Under the pieces are notes generated by a model. The model searched no databases. It had not been told where the DNA came from and saw only the letters and a list, made by a program, of their open reading frames with translations. From Tessaracoccus flavescens (GTDB lineage Bacteria > Actinomycetota > Actinomycetes > Propionibacteriales > Propionibacteriaceae), in assembly GCF_001998865.1 (NCBI RefSeq), contig NZ_CP019607.1:1054001-1118000 (forward strand): a DNA stretch of 64,000 bases. Reading direction: 5' to 3'. Below are positions 36,706 through 45,899 of the stretch, piece by piece (position 1 is the first letter of the stretch; every line of letters starts with the position of its first letter). Position numbers and translations under genes: made by a program.

Positions 36706-37566
36706 ATGCCTCCTCGCCAGCGAACGCTGCGCCGCGCAACGGTCACCTCGACCGAGCGCCTGTCCCCCCAGCTGATCCGGCTCACGCTCGACAGCCCCGA
36801 TCTCATCGGGGCTGAGCTCCCCTTCACCGACCACTACGTCAAGTTGGTCTTCGCACCCGAGGGGGCGCCCTACAGCTGGCCCTTCGACCCTGAGCAGGAG
36901 AAGGCCGCGCATCCGGAGCACCCGCCCGTCACACGGACGTACTCGGTCCGCTCGCTCGACGCGACGACGGGAGAACTCGTCATCGACTTCGTGGTCCACG
37001 GCGACGAGGGGCTCGCCGGGCCGTGGGCCGCCAATGCCGCGGCAGGAGACGAGATCGGCTTCTTCGGCCCGGGCGGTGCCTGGGCACCACAGCCCGGCTA
37101 CGACCACTTCATCCTCGCCGGGGACGAGGCCGCCGCCCCCGCGATCTGCGCCGCCCTCGAGCACATCCCGGACGGGACACGCGCCAGCGCCTACCTGGAG
37201 ATCGCCGACCCCAGCGCCACGTTCCCCGTTCCCGCGCGCGAGAATGTGGAGGTGTTCTGGGTTCCACGCTCCGGCGCCGCCTACGGGGTCGAGCTCGCAC
37301 GGGCGGTGCGTGACCTCGACGTGCCCGAGGGCCGGGTCGGCTGGTTCGTGCACGGCGTGGCGGGCATGATCAAGGAGCTCCGCCGCCACCTCTTCGTCGA
37401 ACTCGGGGTGCCCCGTGCCGACGCCTCCATCTCCGGCTACTGGAGGGCAGGCATGAACGAGGACGGCTGGCAGAGCTCCAAGCACGACTTCGTCGCCGAG
37501 ATGGACTCCTCCGAGGTCGCCGCCGGAGCGGAGCCATCACCGGAGAAGAGGCCGAAGCGGGCGTGA
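36706..37566 (+). CDS. siderophore-interacting protein (FAD/NAD(P)H ferric-siderophore reductase)
   Basis: 286 residues. FAD-binding barrel with RTYSVRSLD near residue 76, followed by a SIP-type NAD(P)H domain with ILAGDEAAAPAI and the C-terminal ISGYWRAGMNEDGW. These cytoplasmic flavoproteins release iron from siderophores. The iron box upstream agrees with this role. The 3' end overlaps the next gene by 4 bp. Confidence 0.92.
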   Translation: MPPRQRTLRRATVTSTERLSPQLIRLTLDSPDLIGAELPFTDHYVKLVFAPEGAPYSWPFDPEQEKAAHPEHPPVTRTYSVRSLDATTGELVIDFVVHGDEGLAGPWAANAAAGDEIGFFGPGGAWAPQPGYDHFILAGDEAAAPAICAALEHIPDGTRASAYLEIADPSATFPVPARENVEVFWVPRSGAAYGVELARAVRDLDVPEGRVGWFVHGVAGMIKELRRHLFVELGVPRADASISGYWRAGMNEDGWQSSKHDFVAEMDSSEVAAGAEPSPEKRPKRA

Positions 37567-38168
37567 TCACCGTTCCCAGCCAGATCCGAGACTTCGCCGA
37601 ATGGCACGGCGGCTGCCGCCACGCTCTGGTCTGGGCGCTGGAGATCTCCCCCTCCGAGGTCGACGAGCTGCTGAGCGCAGCGCGCCGTCGGCTCGACGGC
37701 ATGCTGCTTCCCCGCTACGAGCGCCAGCCCCACGTCACCCTCACCTATGCGGGCCTCGAACCGCGGCAGGGGGCCACGCCCTCGGGACACCTGTACCCAC
37801 CGGAGCGGCTCGAGCGTGACCTCACGGCACTGCGCCGCCTCATCCCCCACCGGGTCGAGCTGAGCGTCACCGGATGGGGATCGTTCTCCATGGCCCCCTA
37901 CCTCGGCGTCGAAGGCACCGGGGTGACCGAGCTGCACGAGGCGCTTTCCGCCCCCGGTGAGCGGTACGTCCCGCACGTGACGATCGGTCTCTACGGTGTC
38001 GCGGAGCGCATCGACCTGGTCGCGGAGCGCATGGCCGGCTGGCCCGCCGCGGCGGTGCAGGTGGAGGTCGGCGCAGCGTCGCTGCTGCGGTACGAGACCG
38101 CGGACATCGCCGGGCCGTTGAGCACCGTCGGCAGGCTCGATCTGACCGACGGCACCTGGTCGGTCTGA
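37563..38168 (+). CDS. 2H phosphoesterase superfamily protein (2'-5' RNA ligase-like)
   Basis: 201 residues from a GTG overlapping the SIP stop (GTGA). The two HxT motifs, PHVTL (His57) and PHVTIG (about residue 139), define the 2H fold. Substrate unknown. Coupling to an iron-regulated gene suggests co-expression only. Confidence 0.82.
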   Translation: MITVPSQIRDFAEWHGGCRHALVWALEISPSEVDELLSAARRRLDGMLLPRYERQPHVTLTYAGLEPRQGATPSGHLYPPERLERDLTALRRLIPHRVELSVTGWGSFSMAPYLGVEGTGVTELHEALSAPGERYVPHVTIGLYGVAERIDLVAERMAGWPAAAVQVEVGAASLLRYETADIAGPLSTVGRLDLTDGTWSV

Positions 38169-38227
38169 CCGCCTCGCCCACCGGGCAGCGGCCCGGCGGG
38201 TGCTGAGCACGGCCAACGCTGTCCCCC

Positions 38228-39028
38228 ATGACGACGCAGCCCCGCTACACCCACGGCCACCACGAGTCGGTACTGCGCTCCCACCGGTGGCGGACCGCGG
38301 AGAACTCCGCCGCCTACCTGCTGCCCCACCTCGACAGCGACACCGTCCTGCTCGACGTCGGGTCAGGACCCGGCACGATCACCGCAGACTTCGCGGGCAT
38401 TGTCGCAGAGGTCACCGCGACCGAGATCGACGAGTCGGCGCTCGAACTGACCCGCGCCACCATCGCCGAGTGCTGGGTCGGAAACGTCGAGTTCGCGGTC
38501 GAGGACGTGCTCGCCCTGTCGTTTCCCGACGACAGCTTCGACATCGCCCACGCGCACCAGGTGCTGCAGCACGTCTCGGATCCGGTCCAGGCTCTGCGCG
38601 AGCTGGCACGGGTGACGAGACCCGGGGGCCTGGTCGCCGTCCGCGACAGCGACTATCACGGGTTCGTCTGGTGGCCCCGGCTCCTGGAGCTCGATGAGTG
38701 GATGGACCTCTACCAGAGCTGCGCGCGGGCCAACGGAGGCGAGCCGGACGCGGGACGGCGCCTGCTCGGCTGGGCGAGGGCCGCGGGACTCACCGACGTC
38801 GTCGCCACATCGAGCACCTGATGCTACGCCTCGGACGAGAACCGCGCCTGGTGGGGAGGCATGTTGGCCGACCGGGTCCTCGACTCGGCGATGGCGCGAC
38901 AGGCCGTCGACTCCGGCCTCGCTACCCGCGAGGACCTCTCCCGGATGAGCGCGGCGTGGCGCCGCTGGGCCGAGGCCGAGGACGGCTGGTTGTCGATCCT
39001 GCACGGGGAGATCCTGGCCCGGGTCTGA
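38228..39028 (+). pseudogene. SAM-dependent methyltransferase with an in-frame UGA
   Basis: 267 codons in one frame, with a TGA at codon 198 (38819-38821). Motif I LLDVGSGPGTITADF, motif II ATEIDESAL and LARVTRPGGLVAVRD are clear. After the TGA the same frame continues CYASDENRAWWGGMLADR, typical of the C-terminus of this methyltransferase group, where homologues have Trp before this Cys. The stop is therefore a TGG-to-TGA change or a recoded codon. The shortened product (197 residues) keeps the SAM fold. Confidence 0.78.
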
Positions 39029-39034
39029 GCCTCG

Positions 39035-39056
39035 CCCCCGACAGACGTGTCGGGGG
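39035..39056 (+). terminator. terminator after the methyltransferase gene
   Basis: CCCCCGACA and TGTCGGGGG pair perfectly around GACG, 6 bp after the stop at 39028. This placement supports 39028, not 38821, as the original gene end. Confidence 0.7.
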
Positions 39057-39131
39057 TCCTCTGCCAGAGATCGTGGGTCTGCGGTGTCTATCTGGTGAAG
39101 GCACAGAATCTTCACGAGACGGAGGCAGCAC

Positions 39132-39581
39132 ATGGACGACGCGACGACTGACCCGGTTGTGGTGGTGGGCGCAGGGTATGCGGGAGTGATGGCGGCCAAC
39201 CGGCTGGGCGACGTGCGGCTCCTGATGACGGGCGGGAGTTCGTCGTGTGGGCCCGAAGCACTCTTCGGTCCGATCTCGGTCGCGACCGTGCGCAATCTCC
39301 ACGCCGACGCCGTGTTCATGTCGGCCTCCACCGTGGCGGGTGGCGTCATCTACCACCCCGCGGCCGAGGCCGCGGAGCTCAAGCGGGAGATGCCGGCCGC
39401 GTCGTCGCTCAAGGTGCTCTACGCCGACCACACCAAGTTCACTCGGACAGCACTGCACAAGGTCTGCGACGTCACGGACTTCGACGTCGTGATCGTCGAC
39501 GCCGAGACCTCTTCCGAGATCACGAACCCGATCGCCGAGGCTGGCGTGCGGGTCGTCCACGCGGGCAGCGGAAAGCGCTGA
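39132..39581 (+). pseudogene. chimeric ORF: NDH-2 N-terminus fused to DeoR-type C-terminal domain
   Basis: 149 codons with GGAGGC before ATG 39132. The first 27 residues (VVVVGAGYAGVMAANRLGD) are the FAD-binding start of a type II NADH dehydrogenase-like oxidoreductase. From about 39213 the frame becomes VRLLMTGG... LYADHTKFTRTAL ... DFDVVIVDAE, the sugar-phosphate-sensing C-terminal domain of a DeoR repressor. No HTH is present. It looks like the scar of a deletion that fused two genes in frame. Confidence 0.75.
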
Positions 39582-39590
39582 CCGAGGCGG

Positions 39591-40361
39591 TCAGAACAGG
39601 GCGCCCGTGGCGACGGCCGCGCTGAGCAGGAATGCCGCCTGGGTCACCTCGATCAGCGAACCGAAGGTGTCGCCTGTCCATCCGCCGAGCCTGCGCACCA
39701 GCCGGCCGCCCCACAGGCGCGCGACGATGCCTGCGACGAGCGAGGCCGCGGACAGCGCGACCGCCCCTCGCCAGCCCGCGCCGAGCCAGCCGAGCGCGAC
39801 AACCACGAGCGCGGCCACGAGCGCGTTGACGACGGCGGTCGCCGTCGAGGTGACGCCGACGAACAGGGCCCCGAAGCCGGAGACCCGCGCGGACGAGCGC
39901 GACACCGTCGCCACCGTCACCGCCAGCCGCGACACCATGACGGCGCCCGCCAGGGCAGCAACCACAAGGGCCGGGGTCGGCAGCGAGGCGAGCGACGCGA
40001 CGTCCAGGCCGAGCACGAAGACCAGGACGACGACGCCCATAGGGCCGATATCGGAGCGACGCATGATGGCCAACGCCTCGTCTGCCGGTTTGCGCGAGCC
40101 GAGGCCGTCGGCGGTGTCGGCCACACCGTCGAGATGGAGCGCTCCGGTCAGCCACGCGAGCAGCGCGAGCCCGACCACGGCGCCGAGCAGGGGCGAGGTC
40201 AGCCAGCCGAGGAGCCCCGCAACGGCGCCAGCGGCGAGGCCGAGCAGCAGGCCGAGCACCGGAAGGGCGGCCATGGCGCGCGAAGCGGCGCGCCGGTCGA
40301 CGTCGAACGGACGCACCGGGATGACGGTGAACAGCCCGACGGCGGCGAGCAGTGCCCTCAC
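39591..40361 (-). CDS. cobS: adenosylcobinamide-GDP ribazoletransferase (cobalamin synthase)
   Basis: CobS joins adenosylcobinamide-GDP and alpha-ribazole, the last cobalamin-loop step, in the membrane. 256 residues with several helices. Family motifs: FTVIPV near the N-terminus, LHLDGVADTADGLG (about 76-89) with metal-binding Asp residues, and RRSDIGPMG. The start overlaps the cobU stop by 4 bp. Confidence 0.93.
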   Translation of the reverse strand: MRALLAAVGLFTVIPVRPFDVDRRAASRAMAALPVLGLLLGLAAGAVAGLLGWLTSPLLGAVVGLALLAWLTGALHLDGVADTADGLGSRKPADEALAIMRRSDIGPMGVVVLVFVLGLDVASLASLPTPALVVAALAGAVMVSRLAVTVATVSRSSARVSGFGALFVGVTSTATAVVNALVAALVVVALGWLGAGWRGAVALSAASLVAGIVARLWGGRLVRRLGGWTGDTFGSLIEVTQAAFLLSAAVATGALF

Positions 40362-40987
40362 GCGAGCCTCCTCGCCACGCCCGCGATGCAGAACCAGACC
40401 TCATCGACGGCGGCGGCGACCCGCGCGTTGAGCCGCCCGAGTTCGTCGCGGTAGAGCCGACCGGAGGCGGTGGCGGGCACGATGCCCGAGCCGACCTCGT
40501 TGCTGACCAGTACCACCTCGCGGTCCGTGTCCTCGAGCGCCGCGACCAGGTCGGTGACCTGCGTCTCGACCGCGTCACGCCAGCCGGGCGCGTCGCCCCA
40601 GGCGCCTGCCGTCATCAGGACGCGGTCGAGCCAGACGGCGAGGCAGTCGATCAGCACCGGAGTCGCGTCGTCTGCCCGCAGGACGGACGCGAGGTCGGTC
40701 GTCTCGGTGGTGCGCCAGGCGTCAGGTCGGCGGGCGCGATGCAGGGCGACGCGCTCGACCCACTCCGGATCGTCGGCGCGGGACTGGCTCGTGGCGACGT
40801 ACTCGACGTCGGCCACACCGTCGAACTGGGACTCGGCCCAGGACGACTTCCCCGAGCGGGCACCTCCGAGCACAAGCGCCGCTCCGTGGCCGCGCGTCAT
40901 GGGCGCGACCTCGCCGAGCTCGGCCAACTGCAGCAGCAGCGCGCGCGCCGCGTCGTCCGCCGGATCGATCCGCACCATGAACTCCAT
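40358..40987 (-). CDS. cobU: adenosylcobinamide kinase / adenosylcobinamide-phosphate guanylyltransferase
   Basis: 209 residues. Walker A GGARSGKSS at 41-49, then YVATSQSRADDPEWVERVALHRARRP with the His that is guanylylated, and VLVSNEVGSGIVP. The ATG at 40987 follows an AGGAGG and adds about 30 residues compared with most CobU proteins; ATG 40900 is the alternative. Operon with cobS. Confidence 0.92.
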   Translation of the reverse strand: MEFMVRIDPADDAARALLLQLAELGEVAPMTRGHGAALVLGGARSGKSSWAESQFDGVADVEYVATSQSRADDPEWVERVALHRARRPDAWRTTETTDLASVLRADDATPVLIDCLAVWLDRVLMTAGAWGDAPGWRDAVETQVTDLVAALEDTDREVVLVSNEVGSGIVPATASGRLYRDELGRLNARVAAAVDEVWFCIAGVARRLA

Positions 40988-41043
40988 CGAAGCCTCCTGT
41001 GGCCAAACTTAAGTCATGGGCGCTGTCCCATAGGATCGGGGGC

Positions 41044-42036
41044 ATGCGCGATGTTGTTGACGATCTGATCTGGGACGAGGCCCCCGACCACGCCGAGGCG
41101 GTGGCGATCCTCGACGCCCCGGCGCTCGTCGAGGACGCGCTCGGCCTGACCGACGACGTCCGCGTCTTCTGCGACGACTGGCGCGACGCCGCTCAGGTCG
41201 ACCAGGACCTGCTTGTCGAGCACCCGTCGGATCTCGCCGGGGTCGACCTGGCGCTCGCGCGGCTGCCGAAGTCACTCGCCGCGCTGGACGAGCAGGCGGC
41301 GTCGGTGCAGGGCGCGCCGGAGGTGACCTTCATCGGTGGCGCACGGGTCAAGCACATGAACCTGACCATGAACGAGGTGCTCGGCAAGCACTTCGCGGCC
41401 GTCTCGGCCTCGCTCGGCAGGTCGAAGTCCCGCGTCCTGCGGGCGTGGGGGCCGGAGAACCTGGAGTCGGACTGGCCGAAGGTCAGGCTGCACGAGGACC
41501 TCGGCTTCTGCGTTGCGGCCCACGGCGCGACCTTCGGCGGCACGAAGATCGACCAGGGCACCCGCCTCCTGCTGACGGCTCTTGCTGGCAAGGGGAAGCT
41601 GCCGGGCATCGAGGCCGAGACGGTGCTCGACTGGGGATCGGGCAACGGCACGCTGTCGATATGGCTGGCCCGCGAGGGGATGGACGTCCTCGCCCGCGAC
41701 GTCAGCTGGTCGGCGGTTGCCGCGACCACGATCGCCGCCGAGGTCAACGGCGTCGACGTGGAGGCGACCTGGGGCACAGGCCTCGACGGCTACGCCGATG
41801 CGAGCCTCGACGCGATCGTCACCAACCCCCCATTCCACCAGGGCGTGGCGAAGGACTCCTCCGACACGATCGCCATGTTCGACGAGGCGGCCCGAGTGAT
41901 CCGGCCCGGCGGCCAGCTCTGGTGCGTGTTCAACTCGCACCTGCCTTACCGCAAGGAGCTCAACGTCCGGCTCGGCCGCACCCAGGTCGCCGCCCAGGAC
42001 CCCAACTTCACCGTCACGGTCACCACCCTCCGCTGA
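41044..42036 (+). CDS. RlmG/RsmC-like rRNA guanine N2-methyltransferase
   Basis: 330 residues with an N-terminal non-catalytic domain and a C-terminal SAM domain: VLDWGSGNGTLSIWLA (motif I) and the catalytic NPPFHQG near residue 260, as in RlmG/RsmC, which modify G1835 of 23S or G1207 of 16S rRNA. Exact target unknown. Start ATG 41044 was chosen because homologues begin close to MRDVVDDLIWDE. Confidence 0.82.
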   Translation: MRDVVDDLIWDEAPDHAEAVAILDAPALVEDALGLTDDVRVFCDDWRDAAQVDQDLLVEHPSDLAGVDLALARLPKSLAALDEQAASVQGAPEVTFIGGARVKHMNLTMNEVLGKHFAAVSASLGRSKSRVLRAWGPENLESDWPKVRLHEDLGFCVAAHGATFGGTKIDQGTRLLLTALAGKGKLPGIEAETVLDWGSGNGTLSIWLAREGMDVLARDVSWSAVAATTIAAEVNGVDVEATWGTGLDGYADASLDAIVTNPPFHQGVAKDSSDTIAMFDEAARVIRPGGQLWCVFNSHLPYRKELNVRLGRTQVAAQDPNFTVTVTTLR

Positions 42037-42596
42037 CTCCCCGCATCCCGACCAACATTCTCTCCACCCGCCTCAAGGAACTCCAGGAGGGCGGGGCGGT
42101 GCGCCGCGTCCCCCTGCGCCGATGCGGGCTCGTCTATGAGCTGACGGAGTACGGCCGGGCGCTCGAACCGATCGTGCTCGCGATCGGCCGTTGGGGGTTC
42201 CAGGCCATGGGAGAACCGATGCCCGACGACGTGGTCACCCCCGACTCGCTGACGATGGCCCTTCGCACCTCATTCCAGCCCGGAGGCGACGACCTCGACG
42301 TCGAACTGCACGTCGGCGACATCGCCCTGCGGATCGTGACCGAGACCGGCAAGCTCCGCGTGGCGCAGGTCTCGCCTCCCCCGACCATCACCGTCGCGCC
42401 GCCTCCCGACGGCGACCCGGAGGCGGTCATCGCGGCCGGCCCCGGAATCAGGCTCCTGATCGGCGGCCAGGTGAGCGCAGCCGAGGCGCTCGACCAGGAC
42501 ATCGCGACCGTCGTGCGCGGCGACATGCGGGTGCTCGACACCTTTGCCTCAACCTGCCACATCGCACCGGTGCCGTCCGAAGGGAGCCGGACATGA
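42037..42596 (+). pseudogene. HxlR-family regulator lacking its N-terminal half of the HTH
   Basis: The frame enters at IPTNILSTRLKELQEGGAV, the recognition part of an HxlR winged helix, and continues VYELTEYGRALEPIVLAIGRWG and an SCP2-like C-terminal domain. About 45 N-terminal residues are absent because the sequence directly follows the methyltransferase stop at 42036. No start codon is credible. A deletion seems to have removed the 5' part of the gene. Its stop overlaps the next start (ATGA). Confidence 0.75.
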
Positions 42597-42880
42597 CCGG
42601 CCGCATCATCATCGACCTGTTCACCACCCTCGACTGGGTCGCCCAGGCGCCCGGCGCGCCGGACGAGGACACCAGCGGCGGCTTCCCGTTCGGGGGCTGG
42701 CAGGCGCCGCTGCCGAGTGAGGCCGTCGGACGACGCGTCGGGGAGGGCATGAAGACCCTTGACGCGCTGCTGCTCGGCCGTCGCACCTGCCCGACCAGCC
42801 CCTTCGCGGGGGAGCTGAAAGGTCTAAGCAAAGCATCAGGGCGCTCACAGGAACCTCATAGCTTCGTTCGGTTCTCTTGA
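42593..42880 (+). pseudogene. RibD/dihydrofolate-reductase-like protein, truncated
   Basis: Begins MTGRIIIDLFTTLDWVAQAPGAP and proceeds to ALLLGRRT, the N-terminal half of the RibD_C/DHFR-like fold often found behind HxlR regulators. After about residue 74 the sequence changes to unrelated residues that belong to the region upstream of htrA. Normal length is about 190; here 95. Confidence 0.7.
42850..42873 (+). promoter_or_regulatory. possible ECF-sigma promoter of htrA
   Basis: GGAACC at 42850-42855 and GTT at 42871-42873, spaced 16 bp, resemble a SigE-type stress promoter. It lies 34 bp before the htrA start. Weak evidence. Confidence 0.35.
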
Positions 42881-42906
42881 CTCAACACACGAGGAGACAA
42901 GAAGAC

Positions 42907-44295
42907 ATGAGCAACGAGCAGAACCCGAACCCCTGGAGCCGCGAAGCATGGAGCGGCACCTCCCCTGAGCAGCAGCCCACCTGGCCACACACCGGCCAGG
43001 CCAGCAGCCATCCCTCGACCCCGGCGCAGCCCTCGGCCAGCTACCCGCAGCCGCGCACGGCACCGACCCAGAGCCAGCAGTGGGCCTCCCCCACCTCCGC
43101 CTTCGGCACCCCGCAGTCGGCACAGACGGCCACCGCCACCCAGAAGAAGACCGGGAAGGGCCGCACCCGCCTCGCCGGAGTGCTGGCCGTTGCCCTGCTC
43201 GCGGCAGGCGTCGGCGGCGGGGCAGGCTTCGCCGCCTCGCAGCTGACCGACCAGGGCGCAAGCAGCGCTGCCACCACCACCACCGGCGAGACCTCCGGCG
43301 GGACGAGCACCACCGTGGTGCAGGGCGACCCGTCCAACCCCGACTGGGCGGCAGTCGCGGCCGCCGCCTCCAAGTCCGTGGTGGCGATCGACGTCGTCAC
43401 CTCGAGCGGTGAAGGGCAGGGCTCCGGCGTCGTCATCGACGGCGAGGGCCACATCGTGACCAACAACCACGTCGTCTCCGGGGCCCAGGGAGGGACGGTC
43501 ACCGTCCTGCTCGGCAACAGCTCCTACGAGGCGAAGCTGATCGGAACCGATCCGTCGACCGACCTGGCCGTGATCAAGCTGGTCGACCCGCCGTCCGACC
43601 TCAACGTGATGGCGTACGGCGACAACAAGTCGCTCGTCGTGGGCGAGCCGGTCATGGCGATCGGCAACCCGCTCGGGCTGGCCGACACCGTCACCACGGG
43701 CATCGTCTCGGCCCTGAACCGCCCCGTCACGACCAGCGCGGTGACCGAACAGCAGCAGGACCCCGGCTTCGGTCAGATGACCCGCCAGACGTCCGCCGAC
43801 ACCGTCGTCACCGCCGCCATCCAGACCAACGCCGCGATCAACCCCGGCAACTCCGGCGGCGCACTGGTCAACACCAAGGGCGAACTGGTCGGCATCACCT
43901 CGTCGATCGCCTCGCTCTCCAGCGGGCAGGGCCAGTCCGGCAACATCGGCATCGGATTCGCCATCGGCTCGGACCAGGTCCAGTACGTGGCCGACCAGCT
44001 GATCGCCAACGGCACCGCGCAGCACCCGCAGCTCGGGATCTCCGCTCGCGACGTCGAGGGCACCGGCCAGCTGGGCGCGGTCGTCGCGCAGGTCAACCAG
44101 GGCTCCCCCGCCGCCGAGGCGGGCCTGCGAGCCGATGACCTGGTCACCGCGGTCAACGGCGAGCCGGTCACCTCCAGCGAGTCGCTCGTCGCGCTCGTCC
44201 GCTCCGGACGGGTCGGCCAGCCCATGGACCTGACGGTCGTGCGCAACGGCTCCGAGGAGCAGGTGAGCGTGACCCCGGTCGCTGCCGGCGCCTGA
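42907..44295 (+). CDS. htrA: HtrA/DegP-type membrane-anchored serine protease
   Basis: 462 residues from ATG 42907 (GAGGAG 9 nt upstream). A Pro/Gln/Ser-rich cytoplasmic N-terminus, one membrane helix at about residues 86-108, an extracytoplasmic trypsin-like domain with His in TNNHVV, Asp in STDLAVIKL and Ser in NPGNSGGAL, and a C-terminal PDZ domain (SPAAEAGLRADDLVTAVNGE). Involved in degrading misfolded envelope proteins. Confidence 0.94.
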   Translation: MSNEQNPNPWSREAWSGTSPEQQPTWPHTGQASSHPSTPAQPSASYPQPRTAPTQSQQWASPTSAFGTPQSAQTATATQKKTGKGRTRLAGVLAVALLAAGVGGGAGFAASQLTDQGASSAATTTTGETSGGTSTTVVQGDPSNPDWAAVAAAASKSVVAIDVVTSSGEGQGSGVVIDGEGHIVTNNHVVSGAQGGTVTVLLGNSSYEAKLIGTDPSTDLAVIKLVDPPSDLNVMAYGDNKSLVVGEPVMAIGNPLGLADTVTTGIVSALNRPVTTSAVTEQQQDPGFGQMTRQTSADTVVTAAIQTNAAINPGNSGGALVNTKGELVGITSSIASLSSGQGQSGNIGIGFAIGSDQVQYVADQLIANGTAQHPQLGISARDVEGTGQLGAVVAQVNQGSPAAEAGLRADDLVTAVNGEPVTSSESLVALVRSGRVGQPMDLTVVRNGSEEQVSVTPVAAGA

Positions 44296-44312
44296 TCCAG
44301 CGCCCGATGACT

Positions 44313-44352
44313 CCGCCGCCGTCCGTGACCTCCCTGGAACGGACGGCGGCGG
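44313..44352 (+). terminator. terminator after htrA
   Basis: CCGCCGCCGTCC and GGACGGCGGCGG form a perfect 12-bp stem with a 16-nt loop, 18 bp after the htrA stop. A short TT follows. Confidence 0.7.
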
Positions 44353-44377
44353 TTCCACGTCCATTAGCCTGGGACGC

Positions 44378-45235
44378 ATGCAGATCCGAGTGACGTTCGC
44401 CTCCGCAGGCCCCATCCCCGACGCGCTCGTCTCGATGGTGCCCCCGACGGCGAGGGCCACGAGCGAGGAGACCCCCTACGGTCGACGGATCACGCTGCTC
44501 ACCGAACATCCCGAGCCCGACCTGCTGCGCACCGCCCTGCGTGCCGTGGCGGGCAACGTCGCGGTCGCCGTCGTGACCGGACCCCTCGCCGGCACGCCCG
44601 CCCGGCTGATCCTGATGGACGTCGACTCGACGCTGACCACCACCGAGGCGGTGGACCTGTTGGCCGAGCACGCAGGCGTCGGCCTGAAGGTGGCCGAGAT
44701 CACCGAGCGGGCCATGCGCGGTGAGCTCGACTTCGGGGCCTCGCTCGCAGAACGCGTCGCCACGTTGCGCGGCCTGCCCGCCAGCATCTTCGATCAGGTC
44801 GGCCCGGCCATGACGCTCTCCCCCGGCGCCGCCGAACTGGTGGCTGAGGCGAAGGCCGCAGGCGCCCTCGTCGGGGTCACCTCAGGCGGCTTCGTCCAAC
44901 TGGTCGAGCCGCTCGCGCAGCGCCTCGGACTCGATTTTTTCAACGCGAACGTGCTGGAGACCGAGCTTCTCGACGACACCGAGGTGCTGACCGGTCGAGT
45001 GGTCGGCCAGGTCGTCGACCGGGACCAGAAGGCACGCGACCTGCTGCGCTTCGCCCACGACAACGGCATCGATCCCGCGCTCACAGTCGCTGTGGGTGAC
45101 GGCGCCAACGACCTCGGCATGTTCGATGCGGCCGGCCTGTCGGTGGCCTACTGCGCAAAGCCCGTGACCGCGGCTGCGGCCGACGTGGCCCTGAGCTTCC
45201 CGCGGCTGGACGCCGTCGCCGCCTTCGCCTTCTGA
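44378..45235 (+). CDS. serB: phosphoserine phosphatase
   Basis: 285 residues. HAD-superfamily catalytic DVDST at 81-85, TSGGFVQLVEPLA (motif II), the Lys in DRDQKARDLL, and GDGANDLGMF (motif IV). The N-terminal 70 residues form the ACT-like region. Last step of serine synthesis. Confidence 0.93.
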   Translation: MQIRVTFASAGPIPDALVSMVPPTARATSEETPYGRRITLLTEHPEPDLLRTALRAVAGNVAVAVVTGPLAGTPARLILMDVDSTLTTTEAVDLLAEHAGVGLKVAEITERAMRGELDFGASLAERVATLRGLPASIFDQVGPAMTLSPGAAELVAEAKAAGALVGVTSGGFVQLVEPLAQRLGLDFFNANVLETELLDDTEVLTGRVVGQVVDRDQKARDLLRFAHDNGIDPALTVAVGDGANDLGMFDAAGLSVAYCAKPVTAAAADVALSFPRLDAVAAFAF

Positions 45236-45287
45236 CAGCGGGGCTCGACCGTCCTGCCCCGGCGGCGTCATGGACGGTCGCGCCTGC

Positions 45288-45899
45288 TCAGAGGTCGCCG
45301 ACGTTCCAGGCGACCAGCGCCGGGGACTCCTTCTCGTAGCCCAGGATGCTCACCCCACCGGTGTGCAGCGGGAAGTGGGCGGCCATCCGGATGGGGAAGT
45401 CGAGCCAGACCATCGCGAGCGATCGCAGCGCGTGTCCGTGGCCGAACACCAGCGCATCCGAGACTCCGGACTCACGGGCTCGCCTGACGACCCGGCCGAG
45501 CCGCTCGGCCACCGCGTCGACGTCCTCGCCGGGCTCGAACTGTCCTTCGCGCTCCAGCTTCGGCGCTCCATGGGTCCACACCCGCCAGTCGGGGATGAGG
45601 TCGCGGATCTCCACCGAGGTCAGGCCCTCGCCCGCACCGTAGGACCACTCGACGAGGTCGTCGTCGATCTCCGGATCGGGGAACCCGGCGAGGCGGGCGG
45701 TCTCGACGGCGCGGCGCCGCGGGCTGGACAGGACGAGCCCGAACTGATGCGTGCTGAGCCGCTCGCCGACGCGTCGCGCATCAGCCTCGCCCGAAGGAAG
45801 GAGGGGCAGGTCGGTCACGGATGTGTGGCGTCCGTTCTCGGACCATCCGGTCGCGCCGTGGCGCACCAGCCAGAGTCTGGTTCGTTCGTCGTTGGCCAT
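45288..45899 (-). CDS. histidine phosphatase (phosphoglycerate mutase-like)
   Basis: 203 residues. LVRHGATGWSENGRHT carries the catalytic RHG, SSPRRRAVETA the second Arg, and FGHGHALRSLA the second His. Acid-phosphatase-type branch; substrate unknown. Convergent with serB. Confidence 0.88.
   Translation of the reverse strand: MANDERTRLWLVRHGATGWSENGRHTSVTDLPLLPSGEADARRVGERLSTHQFGLVLSSPRRRAVETARLAGFPDPEIDDDLVEWSYGAGEGLTSVEIRDLIPDWRVWTHGAPKLEREGQFEPGEDVDAVAERLGRVVRRARESGVSDALVFGHGHALRSLAMVWLDFPIRMAAHFPLHTGGVSILGYEKESPALVAWNVGDL

Noticed and set aside
38819..38821. Selenocysteine codon in the methyltransferase
   Set aside because: The position corresponds to Trp in the family, not Cys, and no SECIS-like hairpin follows directly.
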